From positions 569,609 to 633,608 of the forward strand of contig NZ_BMNC01000005.1 of the NCBI RefSeq assembly GCF_014646255.1: 64,000 nt of DNA. The letters run 5' to 3'. Below, in pieces: positions 52,196-60,376 of the stretch. Every line of letters begins with the position of its first letter. The stretch's first letter is position 1. The position numbers were made by a program, and so were the translations under genes. Below the pieces are notes generated by a model that ran no database searches, was not told the DNA's origin, and worked only from the letters and a program-made list of their open reading frames with translations. The stretch comes from Lentzea pudingi. GTDB lineage: Bacteria > Actinomycetota > Actinomycetes > Mycobacteriales > Pseudonocardiaceae.

Positions 52196-52813
52196 TCAGG
52201 AAGCGGTGGCGAGCACCTGCTCGTAGACGAGCTCGTTGACCCAGCGCGTGATGGCGGTGTCCTCGGAGGGGACGTTCTCGGAACGGCCGGACACGTCGAC
52301 CGACAGGTCCTTCTCGTCGTCGGCCAGCAGAACCGACACCCCGTACCGGCGGACGCGCGGCAGGCAGTTCGCGAGGTAGTCGTGCGAAAAAGCGACCGAC
52401 TCGGGCAGAACGACTGCGGCGTTGCCGTAGCGGGCGAAGGGCACCGCGGAGGCCAGCGCGGTCCGCCAGTGACGGGCGACGGCCAGGACACCGACGATGC
52501 GAACGGCGGCCGGCGGCACGCGGCCTTCCATCTCCGGCCACACCCACGTGGAGACGGTGGTCTTGTCGGCCTCGGGGCCCGCACCCACGCACACGCGCTC
52601 GGCGTGGGCGTCGGCCAGGAGTTCGGCCACGACGACGACCTTGCGGCCCATCAGGACCATTTCGGGGAGAACCACGCCGTGCCAGCCGAGGCGGATCGCC
52701 GCAGCGGCTGCCAACTCCTCGACGGACGCGGGCAGTTCCGGAACCGGGACCGGGGTCGTCGACAGACCGTTCGAGCTGTCGAGTGCCGCGATCCTTGCTG
52801 GGGTGCTGCTCAC
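52196..52813 (-). CDS. conserved hypothetical protein
   Basis: 205 residues from GTG 52813, with GGAGG eight bases upstream. Soluble alpha/beta protein: VLMGRKVVVVAELLADAHAE, RIVGVLAVARHWRTALASAV, NAAVVLPESVAFSHDYLANC, GVSVLLADDE. It may be a restriction-like or nucleotide-binding fold, but no motif is firm. It lies 15 bases upstream of the NmrA-like gene, probably one operon. An 8-bp hairpin (52834-52854) occupies its leader just before the ribosome site. Confidence 0.65.
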   Translation of the reverse strand: MSSTPARIAALDSSNGLSTTPVPVPELPASVEELAAAAAIRLGWHGVVLPEMVLMGRKVVVVAELLADAHAERVCVGAGPEADKTTVSTWVWPEMEGRVPPAAVRIVGVLAVARHWRTALASAVPFARYGNAAVVLPESVAFSHDYLANCLPRVRRYGVSVLLADDEKDLSVDVSGRSENVPSEDTAITRWVNELVYEQVLATAS

Positions 52814-53128
52814 GCCAGTGCCTCCTCGTCACCCGCGGCGGGAGATCCGCCGCGTTTCGACTCGTGCTCTGGATAAGAATTAGCAGGAAGCGCGCGGCCC
52901 GCCCCCAGGTCACAGGACCCCCTGCGATCGACGGCGCCGACCGGTCGGTGACCGGTCGAGGAGTGGCGAGGGGAGTTCGGTCCTACGATGCTGCCGTCTG
53001 GGTGACGTTAATCCGGATGGACGCACCAAAAGAGCTGCTCAAAGTGGGTGCGCCAGGCGTGGCGGCAAAAAGCCGGTCAGCGGTACCGGTCACCGCTCGC
53101 CGACCGCTCACCGCGCCAGAACGACCAC
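52814..53128. other. 315-base gene-free region with small repeats
   Basis: No credible ORF. It holds the leader hairpin CGCGGCGG/CCGCCGCG (52834-52854) and a possible minus-strand AT-rich promoter near 52868-52880 (TAATTCTTATCC) for the 52196-52813 gene, a 12-bp palindrome CCGACCGGTCGG (52937-52948) followed by CCGGTCG, and a tandem 11-mer ACCGCTCGCCG / ACCGCTCACCG (53092-53113). Confidence 0.5.
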
Positions 53129-53914
53129 CTACATGATGATCACGGTTTTGCCGGGCCCGTGACCTGCGAAAACGTCGGCAGCCTCGCGCAACGGCACGCG
53201 CCGGGCGATCGGTACCTCCAGGTCACCCGCCCGCACCAGGGACGCCAGTCGCTCCAGTGCTTCCCGTGAACCCTTCATGCCGAAGTTCTGCGCGGGATCA
53301 GCGGAAACGTAGTTGGTGTTGAAGGCCAGCGGCGCATAGCGCGCGTTCGCCTCGAACGACGAACGGTCGGCGCTCACGAGGTCGATGAGCGCGTCGGCCT
53401 CGACGAGGGAGTCGCCGCGGCCGATCGGGACGACCCGCTTGCCGGCCGCACGCGCGATCTGGACCGCGAACGACCCGACGCCACCCGTGGCGCCGACGAT
53501 CAGCACGGATTGCGCGGTGCCGAGCGACTCGACCAACTGCAATGCGGTCATACCCGCGGTCGGCAATGCGGCGGCAACGGCGGGATCGAGGTCTTCCGGC
53601 AACGGGGCCAACGCGTTCTCGGCCGGAACTGTGACGTACTCGGCGTATGTTCCGCCGCCGACGGGACGGTGGAAGAAGGTGCCGAAAATCCTCTCCCCTG
53701 AACCTTCCACCTCACCCGCACCATCCGTTCCCGGAACGAGGGGGAACCGGTGCGGCGTGGAACCGCGGAGCATCCCGTTCACGACTTTGCGGTCGAACGG
53801 GTTCACGCTGGCCGCGAACAGCCGGACGAGGAGCTGACCAGGCTCGGGCGCGGGCCGGGGAACCTCGACGAGTTCGAGTTCCGCACCGAAGTCGGCTGCG
53901 GCTATCGCCCACAT
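53129..53914 (-). CDS. zinc-independent quinone-oxidoreductase-like MDR protein
   Basis: 261 residues from ATG 53914, short for the family (about 300). N-terminal GroES-like domain (PAPEPGQLLVRLFAASVNPFD, VPGTDGAGEVEGSG) and Rossmann domain SVLIVGATGGVGSFAVQIAR. After VVPIGRGDSLVEADALIDLV the sequence jumps quickly to the C-terminal ARRVPLREAADVFA, so about 30 residues of the second half of the nucleotide domain appear missing compared with typical members. May still bind NADPH. Stands alone, with tRNA-Leu upstream. Confidence 0.82.
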   Translation of the reverse strand: MWAIAAADFGAELELVEVPRPAPEPGQLLVRLFAASVNPFDRKVVNGMLRGSTPHRFPLVPGTDGAGEVEGSGERIFGTFFHRPVGGGTYAEYVTVPAENALAPLPEDLDPAVAAALPTAGMTALQLVESLGTAQSVLIVGATGGVGSFAVQIARAAGKRVVPIGRGDSLVEADALIDLVSADRSSFEANARYAPLAFNTNYVSADPAQNFGMKGSREALERLASLVRAGDLEVPIARRVPLREAADVFAGHGPGKTVIIM

Positions 53915-53981
53915 GGTGCCCCCCGAACGAGTGACAGACGTCACCTGTTGGATCAAGGAATCCGATACTGCCGATCAACGA

Positions 53982-54017
53982 AAGAACCCCCCTCGCGATA
54001 TTCGCGAGAGGGGTTCT
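53982..54017 (-). terminator. terminator of tRNA-Leu
   Basis: AGAACCCCTCTCGCGA on the minus strand pairs with TCGCGAGGGGGGTTCT (15 of 16 positions plus one G-U), four-base loop, followed by TTCGTTG. It lies 13 bases downstream of the tRNA 3' end and before the oxidoreductase gene. Confidence 0.82.
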
Positions 54018-54030
54018 CTCTGTCTTTCGA

Positions 54031-54113
54031 TGGGCAAGGGGGGAGTTGAACCCCCACGTCCTTTCGGACACACGGACCTGAACCGTGCGCGTCTGCCATT
54101 CCGCCACTTGCCC
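54031..54113 (-). tRNA. tRNA-Leu(CAG)
   Basis: 83 bases. Acceptor GGGCAAG pairs with CTTGCCC, discriminator A, no encoded CCA. Anticodon arm CACGG-TTCAGGT-CCGTG gives anticodon CAG for CTG codons, the main leucine codon here. The long variable arm TGTCCGAAAGGACG confirms a class II tRNA; T loop GTTCAAC. Confidence 0.96.
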
Positions 54114-54189
54114 CTGGAGACGTTGGAAACACTAGCACGCGTCCAAACCAGGTTCCTAATCGCCCCCTGTAGGCCTGGTCGCACCCGGA

Positions 54190-54195
54190 TACGAT
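54190..54195 (+). promoter_or_regulatory. possible -10 of the fhaA-pknB operon
   Basis: TACGAT lies 44 bases before the fhaA ATG, in the gap between the divergent tRNA-Leu and fhaA. The -35 match is weak. The strong GGAGGGAG ribosome site follows at 54226-54234. Confidence 0.35.
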
Positions 54196-54239
54196 CGGTG
54201 CAGGAGCCCGGCCGTGCGGGACGAGTGGAGGGAGTCGAC

Positions 54240-55499
54240 ATGGGCCTGCAACGCTTCGAGCGCAAGCTGGAAGGTCTCGTCGGCAACACTTTCGCGCGCG
54301 TGTTCGGCGGCAGCGTCGTGCCCCAAGAGGTGGCACAGGCACTGCACCGGGAGGGTGACAGCAACATCCGCGAACTCGCGGGTGGCAGACTGCTAGCCCC
54401 CAACCACTACAAGGTGCTGCTCGGGCCTCAGGACCACGAACGTCTTGCGGGCGACGAGCAGGATGAACTACGCATCACACAGCTTCTCGCAGAGGGCCTG
54501 CGAGAGCACCTGGCCGAGTCCGGATGGGATACCTATGGTGACGTCGTAGTCTCCCTGGAGCGCTCCGAGGCGCTGCACACCGGACAGTTCCGAACCAGCT
54601 CGTCCGTCGACCCCGACGTGAAAGCGGCCAGCCGACGGTCAGCACCACCTCGCACCGCAGGAGACCGATCCATGAGCCAGCCACCCGGCTACGGACAAGG
54701 ACAGGGCCAGCCCGGCCAGGACCCTTATGGTCAGGGCGGCTACGGCCAGCAGGGCTACGACCAGCAGCAGCAGGGCTATGACCAGCAGGGTTATGGCCAG
54801 CAGCAGGGTTACGGCCAGCAAGGACAGGACCAGGGCTACGGCCAGCAGCAGGGCTATGGCCAGCAGGGCTACGACCAGGGCTACGGCGGCGGCCAGCAGG
54901 GCGGCGGCTACGACCAGGGTTACGGCCAGCAGCAGGGCTACGACCAGGGTTACGGCGGCGGCCAGCAGCAGGGCTACGGCCAGGACCAGGGTTACGGCCA
55001 GCAGCAGGGCTACGGCCAGCAGGGCTACGACCAGGGTTACGGCGGCGGCCAGCAGGGCGGCGGCTACGACCAGGGTTACGGCCAGCAGCAGGCCGGAGGC
55101 TACGACCAGGGCTACGGGCAGCAGCCGGGTTACGGCCAGCAAGGCGGCTACGACCAGGGCTACAACCAGGGCGGATACGCCCCGCCGGCCACCCAGGGCG
55201 CGAACCGTCAGCTCAACGCGACGCTGCACCTCGACGACGGATCCAACCGGACGTACAACCTGAAGCAGGGTGGAAACGTCGTAGGACGTGGGCAGGAAGC
55301 CGACTTCCGCCTCCCGGACACTGGAGTCTCCAGGCGCCACCTGGAAATCTCCTGGGACGGGCAGAATGCGATGCTCGCTGATCTCGGTTCGACCAACGGC
55401 ACGACGGTGAACGGCACACCAGTGCAGACTTGGCAGCTCGCGGAGGGCGACGTCGTCCGCATCGGCCACTCGTCACTGGTCTACCGCACCGCGGGCTAG
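54240..55499 (+). CDS. fhaA: FHA domain protein FhaA
   Basis: 419 residues from ATG 54240, with GGAGGGAG upstream. The N-terminal DUF3662 domain (about 1-130; MGLQRFERKLEGLVGNTFAR) is followed by a very long low-complexity linker of Gly, Gln, Tyr and Asp (about 145-318) and a C-terminal FHA domain (about 322-419; VVGRGQEADFRLPD, VSRRHLEIS, LGSTNGT). FhaA recognises phosphothreonine made by PknA/PknB and in mycobacteria links them to MviN and peptidoglycan synthesis. First gene of the operon. Confidence 0.95.
   Translation: MGLQRFERKLEGLVGNTFARVFGGSVVPQEVAQALHREGDSNIRELAGGRLLAPNHYKVLLGPQDHERLAGDEQDELRITQLLAEGLREHLAESGWDTYGDVVVSLERSEALHTGQFRTSSSVDPDVKAASRRSAPPRTAGDRSMSQPPGYGQGQGQPGQDPYGQGGYGQQGYDQQQQGYDQQGYGQQQGYGQQGQDQGYGQQQGYGQQGYDQGYGGGQQGGGYDQGYGQQQGYDQGYGGGQQQGYGQDQGYGQQQGYGQQGYDQGYGGGQQGGGYDQGYGQQQAGGYDQGYGQQPGYGQQGGYDQGYNQGGYAPPATQGANRQLNATLHLDDGSNRTYNLKQGGNVVGRGQEADFRLPDTGVSRRHLEISWDGQNAMLADLGSTNGTTVNGTPVQTWQLAEGDVVRIGHSSLVYRTAG
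54690..55190 (+). repeat. in-gene low-complexity repeat of fhaA
   Basis: About 500 bases of imperfect repeats of GGCTACGGCCAGCAG / GGCTACGACCAG units, encoding GYGQQ and GYDQG. Coding in frame with fhaA, no stop. The encoded tract is prion-like in composition (Gly, Gln, Tyr; almost no charge except Asp). Confidence 0.9.
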
Positions 55500-55548
55500 G
55501 TCGGTACGGGCGTCGGTATGCAACTCAAGGCAGGAGCGGTTACAACCG

Positions 55549-56010
55549 GTGCAAGAGCTGGTGATGCAGCTGACCAGAGCGGGCTTTCTCGTCCTCCTCT
55601 GGCTCTTTGTGCTGGCCGCCCTACGTGTGGTCCGCTCTGATCTGTACGCAGCCTCAGGGCTCCGGGCGTCAGGACTGCCCGGATTCCGGAGGTCCGAGAA
55701 GTCGGCGAGGGGAAGCAAGGCGCCTCGGCAACTCGTGGTCACCCACGGGGCGCTCACGGGCACCCGCATCTCACTCGACGGCAGGCCGATCCTGATCGGC
55801 CGCGCTGACGACTCCACTCTCGTGCTGGACGACGACTTCGCGTCGACCAGGCACGCGCGGCTGTCCATGCGCGGTACCGACTGGTACGTGGAGGACCTCG
55901 GCTCCACGAACGGCACCTACCTGGACCGAGCCAAGGTCACCGCACCTCTGCGCGTACCTCTCGGCACCCCGATCCGCATTGGCAAAACGGTGATCGAGCT
56001 GCGCTCATGA
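55549..56010 (+). CDS. fhaB: FHA domain protein FhaB (FipA)
   Basis: 153 residues from GTG. One N-terminal membrane helix (about 8-25, TRAGFLVLLWLFVLAALRVV), a basic linker, and an FHA domain (about 60-150; ILIGRADDSTLVLDDDFAST, STRHARLSM, LGSTNGTYLDR). The membrane-tethered reader of PknA/PknB phosphorylation; the mycobacterial counterpart FipA connects FtsZ and FtsQ under stress. Its stop overlaps the pstP start (ATGA). Confidence 0.95.
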   Translation: MQELVMQLTRAGFLVLLWLFVLAALRVVRSDLYAASGLRASGLPGFRRSEKSARGSKAPRQLVVTHGALTGTRISLDGRPILIGRADDSTLVLDDDFASTRHARLSMRGTDWYVEDLGSTNGTYLDRAKVTAPLRVPLGTPIRIGKTVIELRS

Positions 56011-57437
56011 CCTTGGTACTTCGATACGCGGCCCGCAGCGACAGGGGCCTGGTTCGCGCCAACAACCAGGACTCCGTGTACGCGGGTCCCCGCCTGCTCG
56101 CAGTAGCCGACGGCATGGGTGGCCACGCCGCCGGTGAAGTCGCGAGCAAGGTGGTCATCGCCTCGCTGGCCCACGTCGACGACGACGAGCCCGGCGACGA
56201 CCTCCTCGGCAAGCTGCGCGACGCGGTCGCGAGTGGCAACGGCGCCATCTCCGAGCTCGTGACGAGCGACCCGGACCTGGAGGGCATGGGCACCACGCTC
56301 ACGGCCATCCTGTTCGCGGGCAACCGGCTCGGACTCGTGCACATCGGCGACTCGCGCGCATACCTCCTGAGGGAGGGGTCCTTCGCGCAGATCACGCACG
56401 ACGACACGTTCGTCCAGTCGTTGATCGACGAGGGCCGGATCACCCCGGACGAGGCCGCCACGCACCCGCAGCGCTCGTTGCTGCTGCGTGCTCTGACCGG
56501 CCACGACTTCGAGCCCAGTCTCACGGTGCGCGAGGCGCGCGCCGGCGACCGGTTCCTGCTCTGCTCGGACGGTCTGTCCGGAGTCGTGAGCCTGGAGACG
56601 CTCGACGAGGCGATCCGCATCCCCGACCCGCAGGCCTGCTCCGACCGGATGATCGAGCTCGCGCTCAAGGGCGGCGGTCCCGACAACGTCACGGTGATCG
56701 TGGCGGACGTCGAGGACGTCGACTTCGGCGACGACTACCCGATCGTCGGCGGCGCGGCGGGTGACGGCAGCGAGGAGCACAACACTCCGCCGGACTCCGC
56801 TGCCTCCCGGGCCGCGACGCTCACGCAGCAGCGCCCGCCCATGCCGCAGCGCATGGACGCGCCGCCTCCTCCCCCGCCGGACCCGAAGCGCAAGAAGCGC
56901 AACGCCATCAAGGCGTTCGCGATCATCTTCGTGCTGCTCCTGCTGACGGGTGTCGTGGCGGTCGGCGGCAAGCTGTGGCTCAACACCCAGTACTACGTCG
57001 GCGCCACCGAGGACGGCCAGGTCTCGATCTTCCGCGGCCTGAACGGCACGGTGCTCGGCTTCAAGCTGTCGTCCAAGGTCGAGGACTCGTGCCCGCCCGG
57101 ATCCACGGGCTGCACCCCGATCACGCTGAAGGACCTGCAGGAAGCCGGCCGGAAGACCATCACCGCGGGCATCCGCAGCGACAACGGCCTCGACGGCGCC
57201 CGCGCCGCGGTCCGGTTGCTGCGCACCGAGCACATGCTCCCGCTGTGCAAGGACACCTCGTCGACGTCGAGCACCAGCACCACGCCCACGACGCCCACGA
57301 CTCCGTCCAGCTCGCCCGGCGGTACGACGACGACCACCACGCCGCCCGCGAACGGTTCGCCGGAGACCGGCTCCACGGAGCCTTCGCTCACCCCCTCCCA
57401 GCAGAAGCCGGGTGTGGAATGCCGGGAGGGTCCGTAG
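56007..57437 (+). CDS. pstP: Ser/Thr protein phosphatase PstP
   Basis: 476 residues. PP2C-type domain (about 1-238) with the metal-binding motifs GLVRANNQDSV, VADGMGGHAAGEVAS, GMGTTLTAILF, HIGDSRAYLL, and GGGPDNVTVIVADV. Then a Pro-rich juxtamembrane segment, a membrane helix (about 295-316; AFAIIFVLLLLTGVVAVGG) and an extracytoplasmic domain with a Thr-rich C terminus (TSSTSSTSTTPTTPTTPSSS-type). It dephosphorylates PknA, PknB and their substrates. The start is ATGA-coupled to fhaB. Confidence 0.95.
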   Translation: MTLVLRYAARSDRGLVRANNQDSVYAGPRLLAVADGMGGHAAGEVASKVVIASLAHVDDDEPGDDLLGKLRDAVASGNGAISELVTSDPDLEGMGTTLTAILFAGNRLGLVHIGDSRAYLLREGSFAQITHDDTFVQSLIDEGRITPDEAATHPQRSLLLRALTGHDFEPSLTVREARAGDRFLLCSDGLSGVVSLETLDEAIRIPDPQACSDRMIELALKGGGPDNVTVIVADVEDVDFGDDYPIVGGAAGDGSEEHNTPPDSAASRAATLTQQRPPMPQRMDAPPPPPPDPKRKKRNAIKAFAIIFVLLLLTGVVAVGGKLWLNTQYYVGATEDGQVSIFRGLNGTVLGFKLSSKVEDSCPPGSTGCTPITLKDLQEAGRKTITAGIRSDNGLDGARAAVRLLRTEHMLPLCKDTSSTSSTSTTPTTPTTPSSSPGGTTTTTTPPANGSPETGSTEPSLTPSQQKPGVECREGP

Positions 57438-57440
57438 TTG

Positions 57441-58907
57441 ATGGGCTCGCCCGCCCCCGCCGGGGAAGGCTCAGCGTCGGTGGCGACGAGCACGTCGCCA
57501 GGGTTGAAGGCGCCGACTCGACGTGGCACCGAACTGGTGATGCTGTCCTTCGCCGCCGGTCTCGTGACGCTGGCACTGATCCTGGTCGAGCTGAACCAGG
57601 AGCGCTCGCTGAGCCTGAGGATCCTCTACCTCGGTCTCGCGTACCTCGGGCTCTTCGCATGTGCCCACCTCGCCGTGCGCAGGTGGGCGCCGTACGCCGA
57701 CCCGGCGATCCTGCCGTGCGTCGCGCTGCTCAACGGACTCGGACTGGTGGTCATCCACCGGATCGACCTGGCGCTCGAGGGCACCGTCTTCCCTGACGGC
57801 TCGACATGGGACCCGGTGGCGTTCAAGCAGGTCATCTGGACCGGCATCGGGTTGCTGCTGTTCGCGGCGACGTTGAAGTTCCTGCCGGACCACCGGATGC
57901 TCGCGCGCTTCGGCTACACGTTCGGCCTCGTCGGACTGGTCGCCCTGCTGCTGCCCGGTGTGCTGCCCGGCTTCATCGCACCGACGATCAACGGCGCGAA
58001 GATCTGGCTGCGCATCGGACCGCTGTCGATCCAGCCCGGTGAGTTCGCCAAGATCCTGCTGATGGTCTTCTTCGCCGCGTTCCTGGTGTCGAAACGTGAC
58101 CTCTTCACCGTGGCCGGGCGCCGTTTTCTGGGTATGGACCTGCCGCGCGCACGTGACCTCGGCCCGCTGTTCGCGGCCTGGGGCGTCACGGTCGCGGTCA
58201 TGGTGCTGCAGAAGGACCTCGGTTCCTCGCTGCTGTTCTTCGGCATCGTGCTCGTGCTGCTCTACATCGCCACCGAACGCGCGGCGTGGGTCGTGCTCGG
58301 TCTCGGCCTGTTCTCCGGCGGCGCGATCATCGCGTGGAAGCTGTTCACGCACGTGCAGCAGCGCGTCGCGAACTGGCAGGACCCGATCGCGCGCTACGAC
58401 GTGGTTGGTGGCGGGTACCAGATCTCGCAGTCGCTGTTCGCTCTCGCGACCGGCGGCATCGGCGGTGCCGGTCTCGGCGCCGGCCGGCCGGAGATGATCC
58501 CCGAGTCCAACACCGACTTCATCACCGCCGTCATCGGCGAGGAGCTCGGGTTCATCGGCTTCGCGGCGCTGCTGCTGGTCTACATGATCTTCGCCTTGCG
58601 CGGCCTGCGCGGGGCGATCTCCGTGCGCGACAGCTTCGGCAAGCTGCTGGGCGGCGGTCTCGCGTTCGCGGTCTGCTTCCAGGTGTTCATCGTCGTCGGC
58701 GGTATCACCAAGCTGATCCCGATGACGGGCATCACCGCGCCGTTCCTGTCCTACGGCGGTTCGTCGCTTCTCGCGAACTACATCCTGGTCGCGTTGCTAC
58801 TGCGAATTTCTGCGGCGGCGCGGGCCCCGCAGCGGATCGCGAAGCCGAAACCGCAACAACCGGCTATCGCCGACCAGCACACTGTGATGGTGGAGCGTCC
58901 CAAATGA
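57441..58907 (+). CDS. rodA: SEDS peptidoglycan glycosyltransferase RodA
   Basis: 488 residues from ATG 57441 (TTG 57438 is also possible), with GGAGGG upstream. Multi-pass SEDS protein: IDLALEG, NGAKIWLRIGPLSIQPGEFAK, KDLGSSLLFFG, ALATGGIGGAGLGAGRPEMIPESNTDFI with the catalytic-loop region, and LIPMTGITAPFLSYGGSSL. Polymerises lipid II for side-wall or polar growth together with the transpeptidase PbpA encoded next. Its stop overlaps the pbpA ATG. Confidence 0.95.
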   Translation: MGSPAPAGEGSASVATSTSPGLKAPTRRGTELVMLSFAAGLVTLALILVELNQERSLSLRILYLGLAYLGLFACAHLAVRRWAPYADPAILPCVALLNGLGLVVIHRIDLALEGTVFPDGSTWDPVAFKQVIWTGIGLLLFAATLKFLPDHRMLARFGYTFGLVGLVALLLPGVLPGFIAPTINGAKIWLRIGPLSIQPGEFAKILLMVFFAAFLVSKRDLFTVAGRRFLGMDLPRARDLGPLFAAWGVTVAVMVLQKDLGSSLLFFGIVLVLLYIATERAAWVVLGLGLFSGGAIIAWKLFTHVQQRVANWQDPIARYDVVGGGYQISQSLFALATGGIGGAGLGAGRPEMIPESNTDFITAVIGEELGFIGFAALLLVYMIFALRGLRGAISVRDSFGKLLGGGLAFAVCFQVFIVVGGITKLIPMTGITAPFLSYGGSSLLANYILVALLLRISAAARAPQRIAKPKPQQPAIADQHTVMVERPK

Positions 58908-60376
58908 ACACACCGCTCCGCCGCGTCGGCATGGCCATGATGGTGATGATTCTGCTCCTGCTGGGCAACGCCACGTGGGTGCAGGTGATCAACGCCGACG
59001 AGTGGCGCAAGAACGCCTACAACCGCCGGGTGCTGCTCGACGAGTACGCCCGCAAGCGCGGTCTGATCACGGTCGCCGACGGCACGGTGATCGCGGACGT
59101 CAAGGAGACGAGCGACCGTCTTCGGTTCCTGCGCACCTACGGCGCGGGGAAGGCCTACGCGCCCGTCACCGGGTACCTGTCGGTCACCTACGGCACCTCC
59201 GGCATGGAGCGCGCCGAGAACGACCTGCTCAACGGCTCGGACGACAGGCTGTTCGCGCGCCGCGTCTCCGCGTTGATCACCGGTCGTGACCCGGTCGGCG
59301 GCAACGTGCAGCTCACCCTGGACGCCAAGGTGCAGCAGACCGCGTACGACCAGCTGACGGCGAAGGGCTTCACCGGCTCGGTCGTCGCGATCAAGCCGGA
59401 CACCGGTGAGATCCTCGCGATGGCGAGCACACCGTCCTACGACCCGAACCTGCTCGCGAGCCACGACGTGAACGAGCAGGCGGCGGCGTGGAAGCAGCTC
59501 AACGCCGACGACTCGGGCGACCCGCTGCTCAACCGCGCGACGCAGGCCCTCTACCCGGCCGGCTCGACGCTGAAGGTCGTCGTCGCGGCCGCCGCGCTCG
59601 CCGACGGCAAGAACAAGGACTCGCAGTACACCGCCAAGGGTTCGATCACGCTGCCCGGCAGCACGCGACCGCTGCCGAACTTCAACGGCACCCCGTGCGG
59701 CCCCGGCGAGACGGTGTCGATGGAGACCGCGCTCGCGAAGTCGTGCAACACGGCGTTCGGCGAGATGGCGGGCCAGCTCGGCGCGAACAAGCTGCGCCGG
59801 CAGGCCGAGAAGTTCGGCTTCAACGACCCGGACCTCACGGTGCCGCTGGTCGTCGAGACCTCGACGCTCGGCCCGATCCCGGACGACGCGGCGCTCTACC
59901 AGACCGGCATCGGCCAGCGCGACGTGCAGATCACGCCGCTGGAGAACGCGGTGATCGCGGCGACGATCGCGAACAACGGCAAGCGCATGCAGCCGTACCT
60001 GGTGTCGAAGATCCTCGGCCCGGACCTGAAGGCGATCGACGAGACCGACCCCGACGAGGTCGAGACCGCGATGAGCACGGCCAACGCCAACGCCCTGCGC
60101 GACATGATGATCCAGTCGGAGATCAACACCGGTGGCGAGGGCCGCCTGCAGAACGTGCAGGTGGCGTCCAAGACCGGTACCGCCGAGCACGGCGTCGACG
60201 TCACGAAGAACAACCCGCACGCCTGGTACATCGCCTTCGCGCCGGCGCAGAAGCCGGAGATCGCCATCGCGGTCATCGTGGAGGACGGTGGCGACCGGGG
60301 TCTGGGCGCCACCGGCGGCAAGGTCGCCGCACCGATCGGGCGCGCCGTGATGAACGCGTACCTGGCAGGCCGCTGA
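58904..60376 (+). CDS. pbpA: class B penicillin-binding protein PbpA
   Basis: 490 residues. N-terminal membrane anchor (RRVGMAMMVMILLLLGNATW), dimerisation domain, and transpeptidase domain with active-site PAGSTLKVV (SxxK), KSCNTAFGEMA (SxN) and SKTGTAEHG (KTG). Crosslinks peptidoglycan synthesised by RodA; in mycobacteria it is regulated by PknB. Overlaps rodA by ATGA and pknA by TGATG, so all three are translationally coupled. Confidence 0.95.
   Translation: MNTPLRRVGMAMMVMILLLLGNATWVQVINADEWRKNAYNRRVLLDEYARKRGLITVADGTVIADVKETSDRLRFLRTYGAGKAYAPVTGYLSVTYGTSGMERAENDLLNGSDDRLFARRVSALITGRDPVGGNVQLTLDAKVQQTAYDQLTAKGFTGSVVAIKPDTGEILAMASTPSYDPNLLASHDVNEQAAAWKQLNADDSGDPLLNRATQALYPAGSTLKVVVAAAALADGKNKDSQYTAKGSITLPGSTRPLPNFNGTPCGPGETVSMETALAKSCNTAFGEMAGQLGANKLRRQAEKFGFNDPDLTVPLVVETSTLGPIPDDAALYQTGIGQRDVQITPLENAVIAATIANNGKRMQPYLVSKILGPDLKAIDETDPDEVETAMSTANANALRDMMIQSEINTGGEGRLQNVQVASKTGTAEHGVDVTKNNPHAWYIAFAPAQKPEIAIAVIVEDGGDRGLGATGGKVAAPIGRAVMNAYLAGR

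Noticed and set aside
54690..55190. Direct repeats that might be a CRISPR or satellite array
   Set aside because: They lie in frame in fhaA, encode GYGQQ-type units and have no unique spacers.
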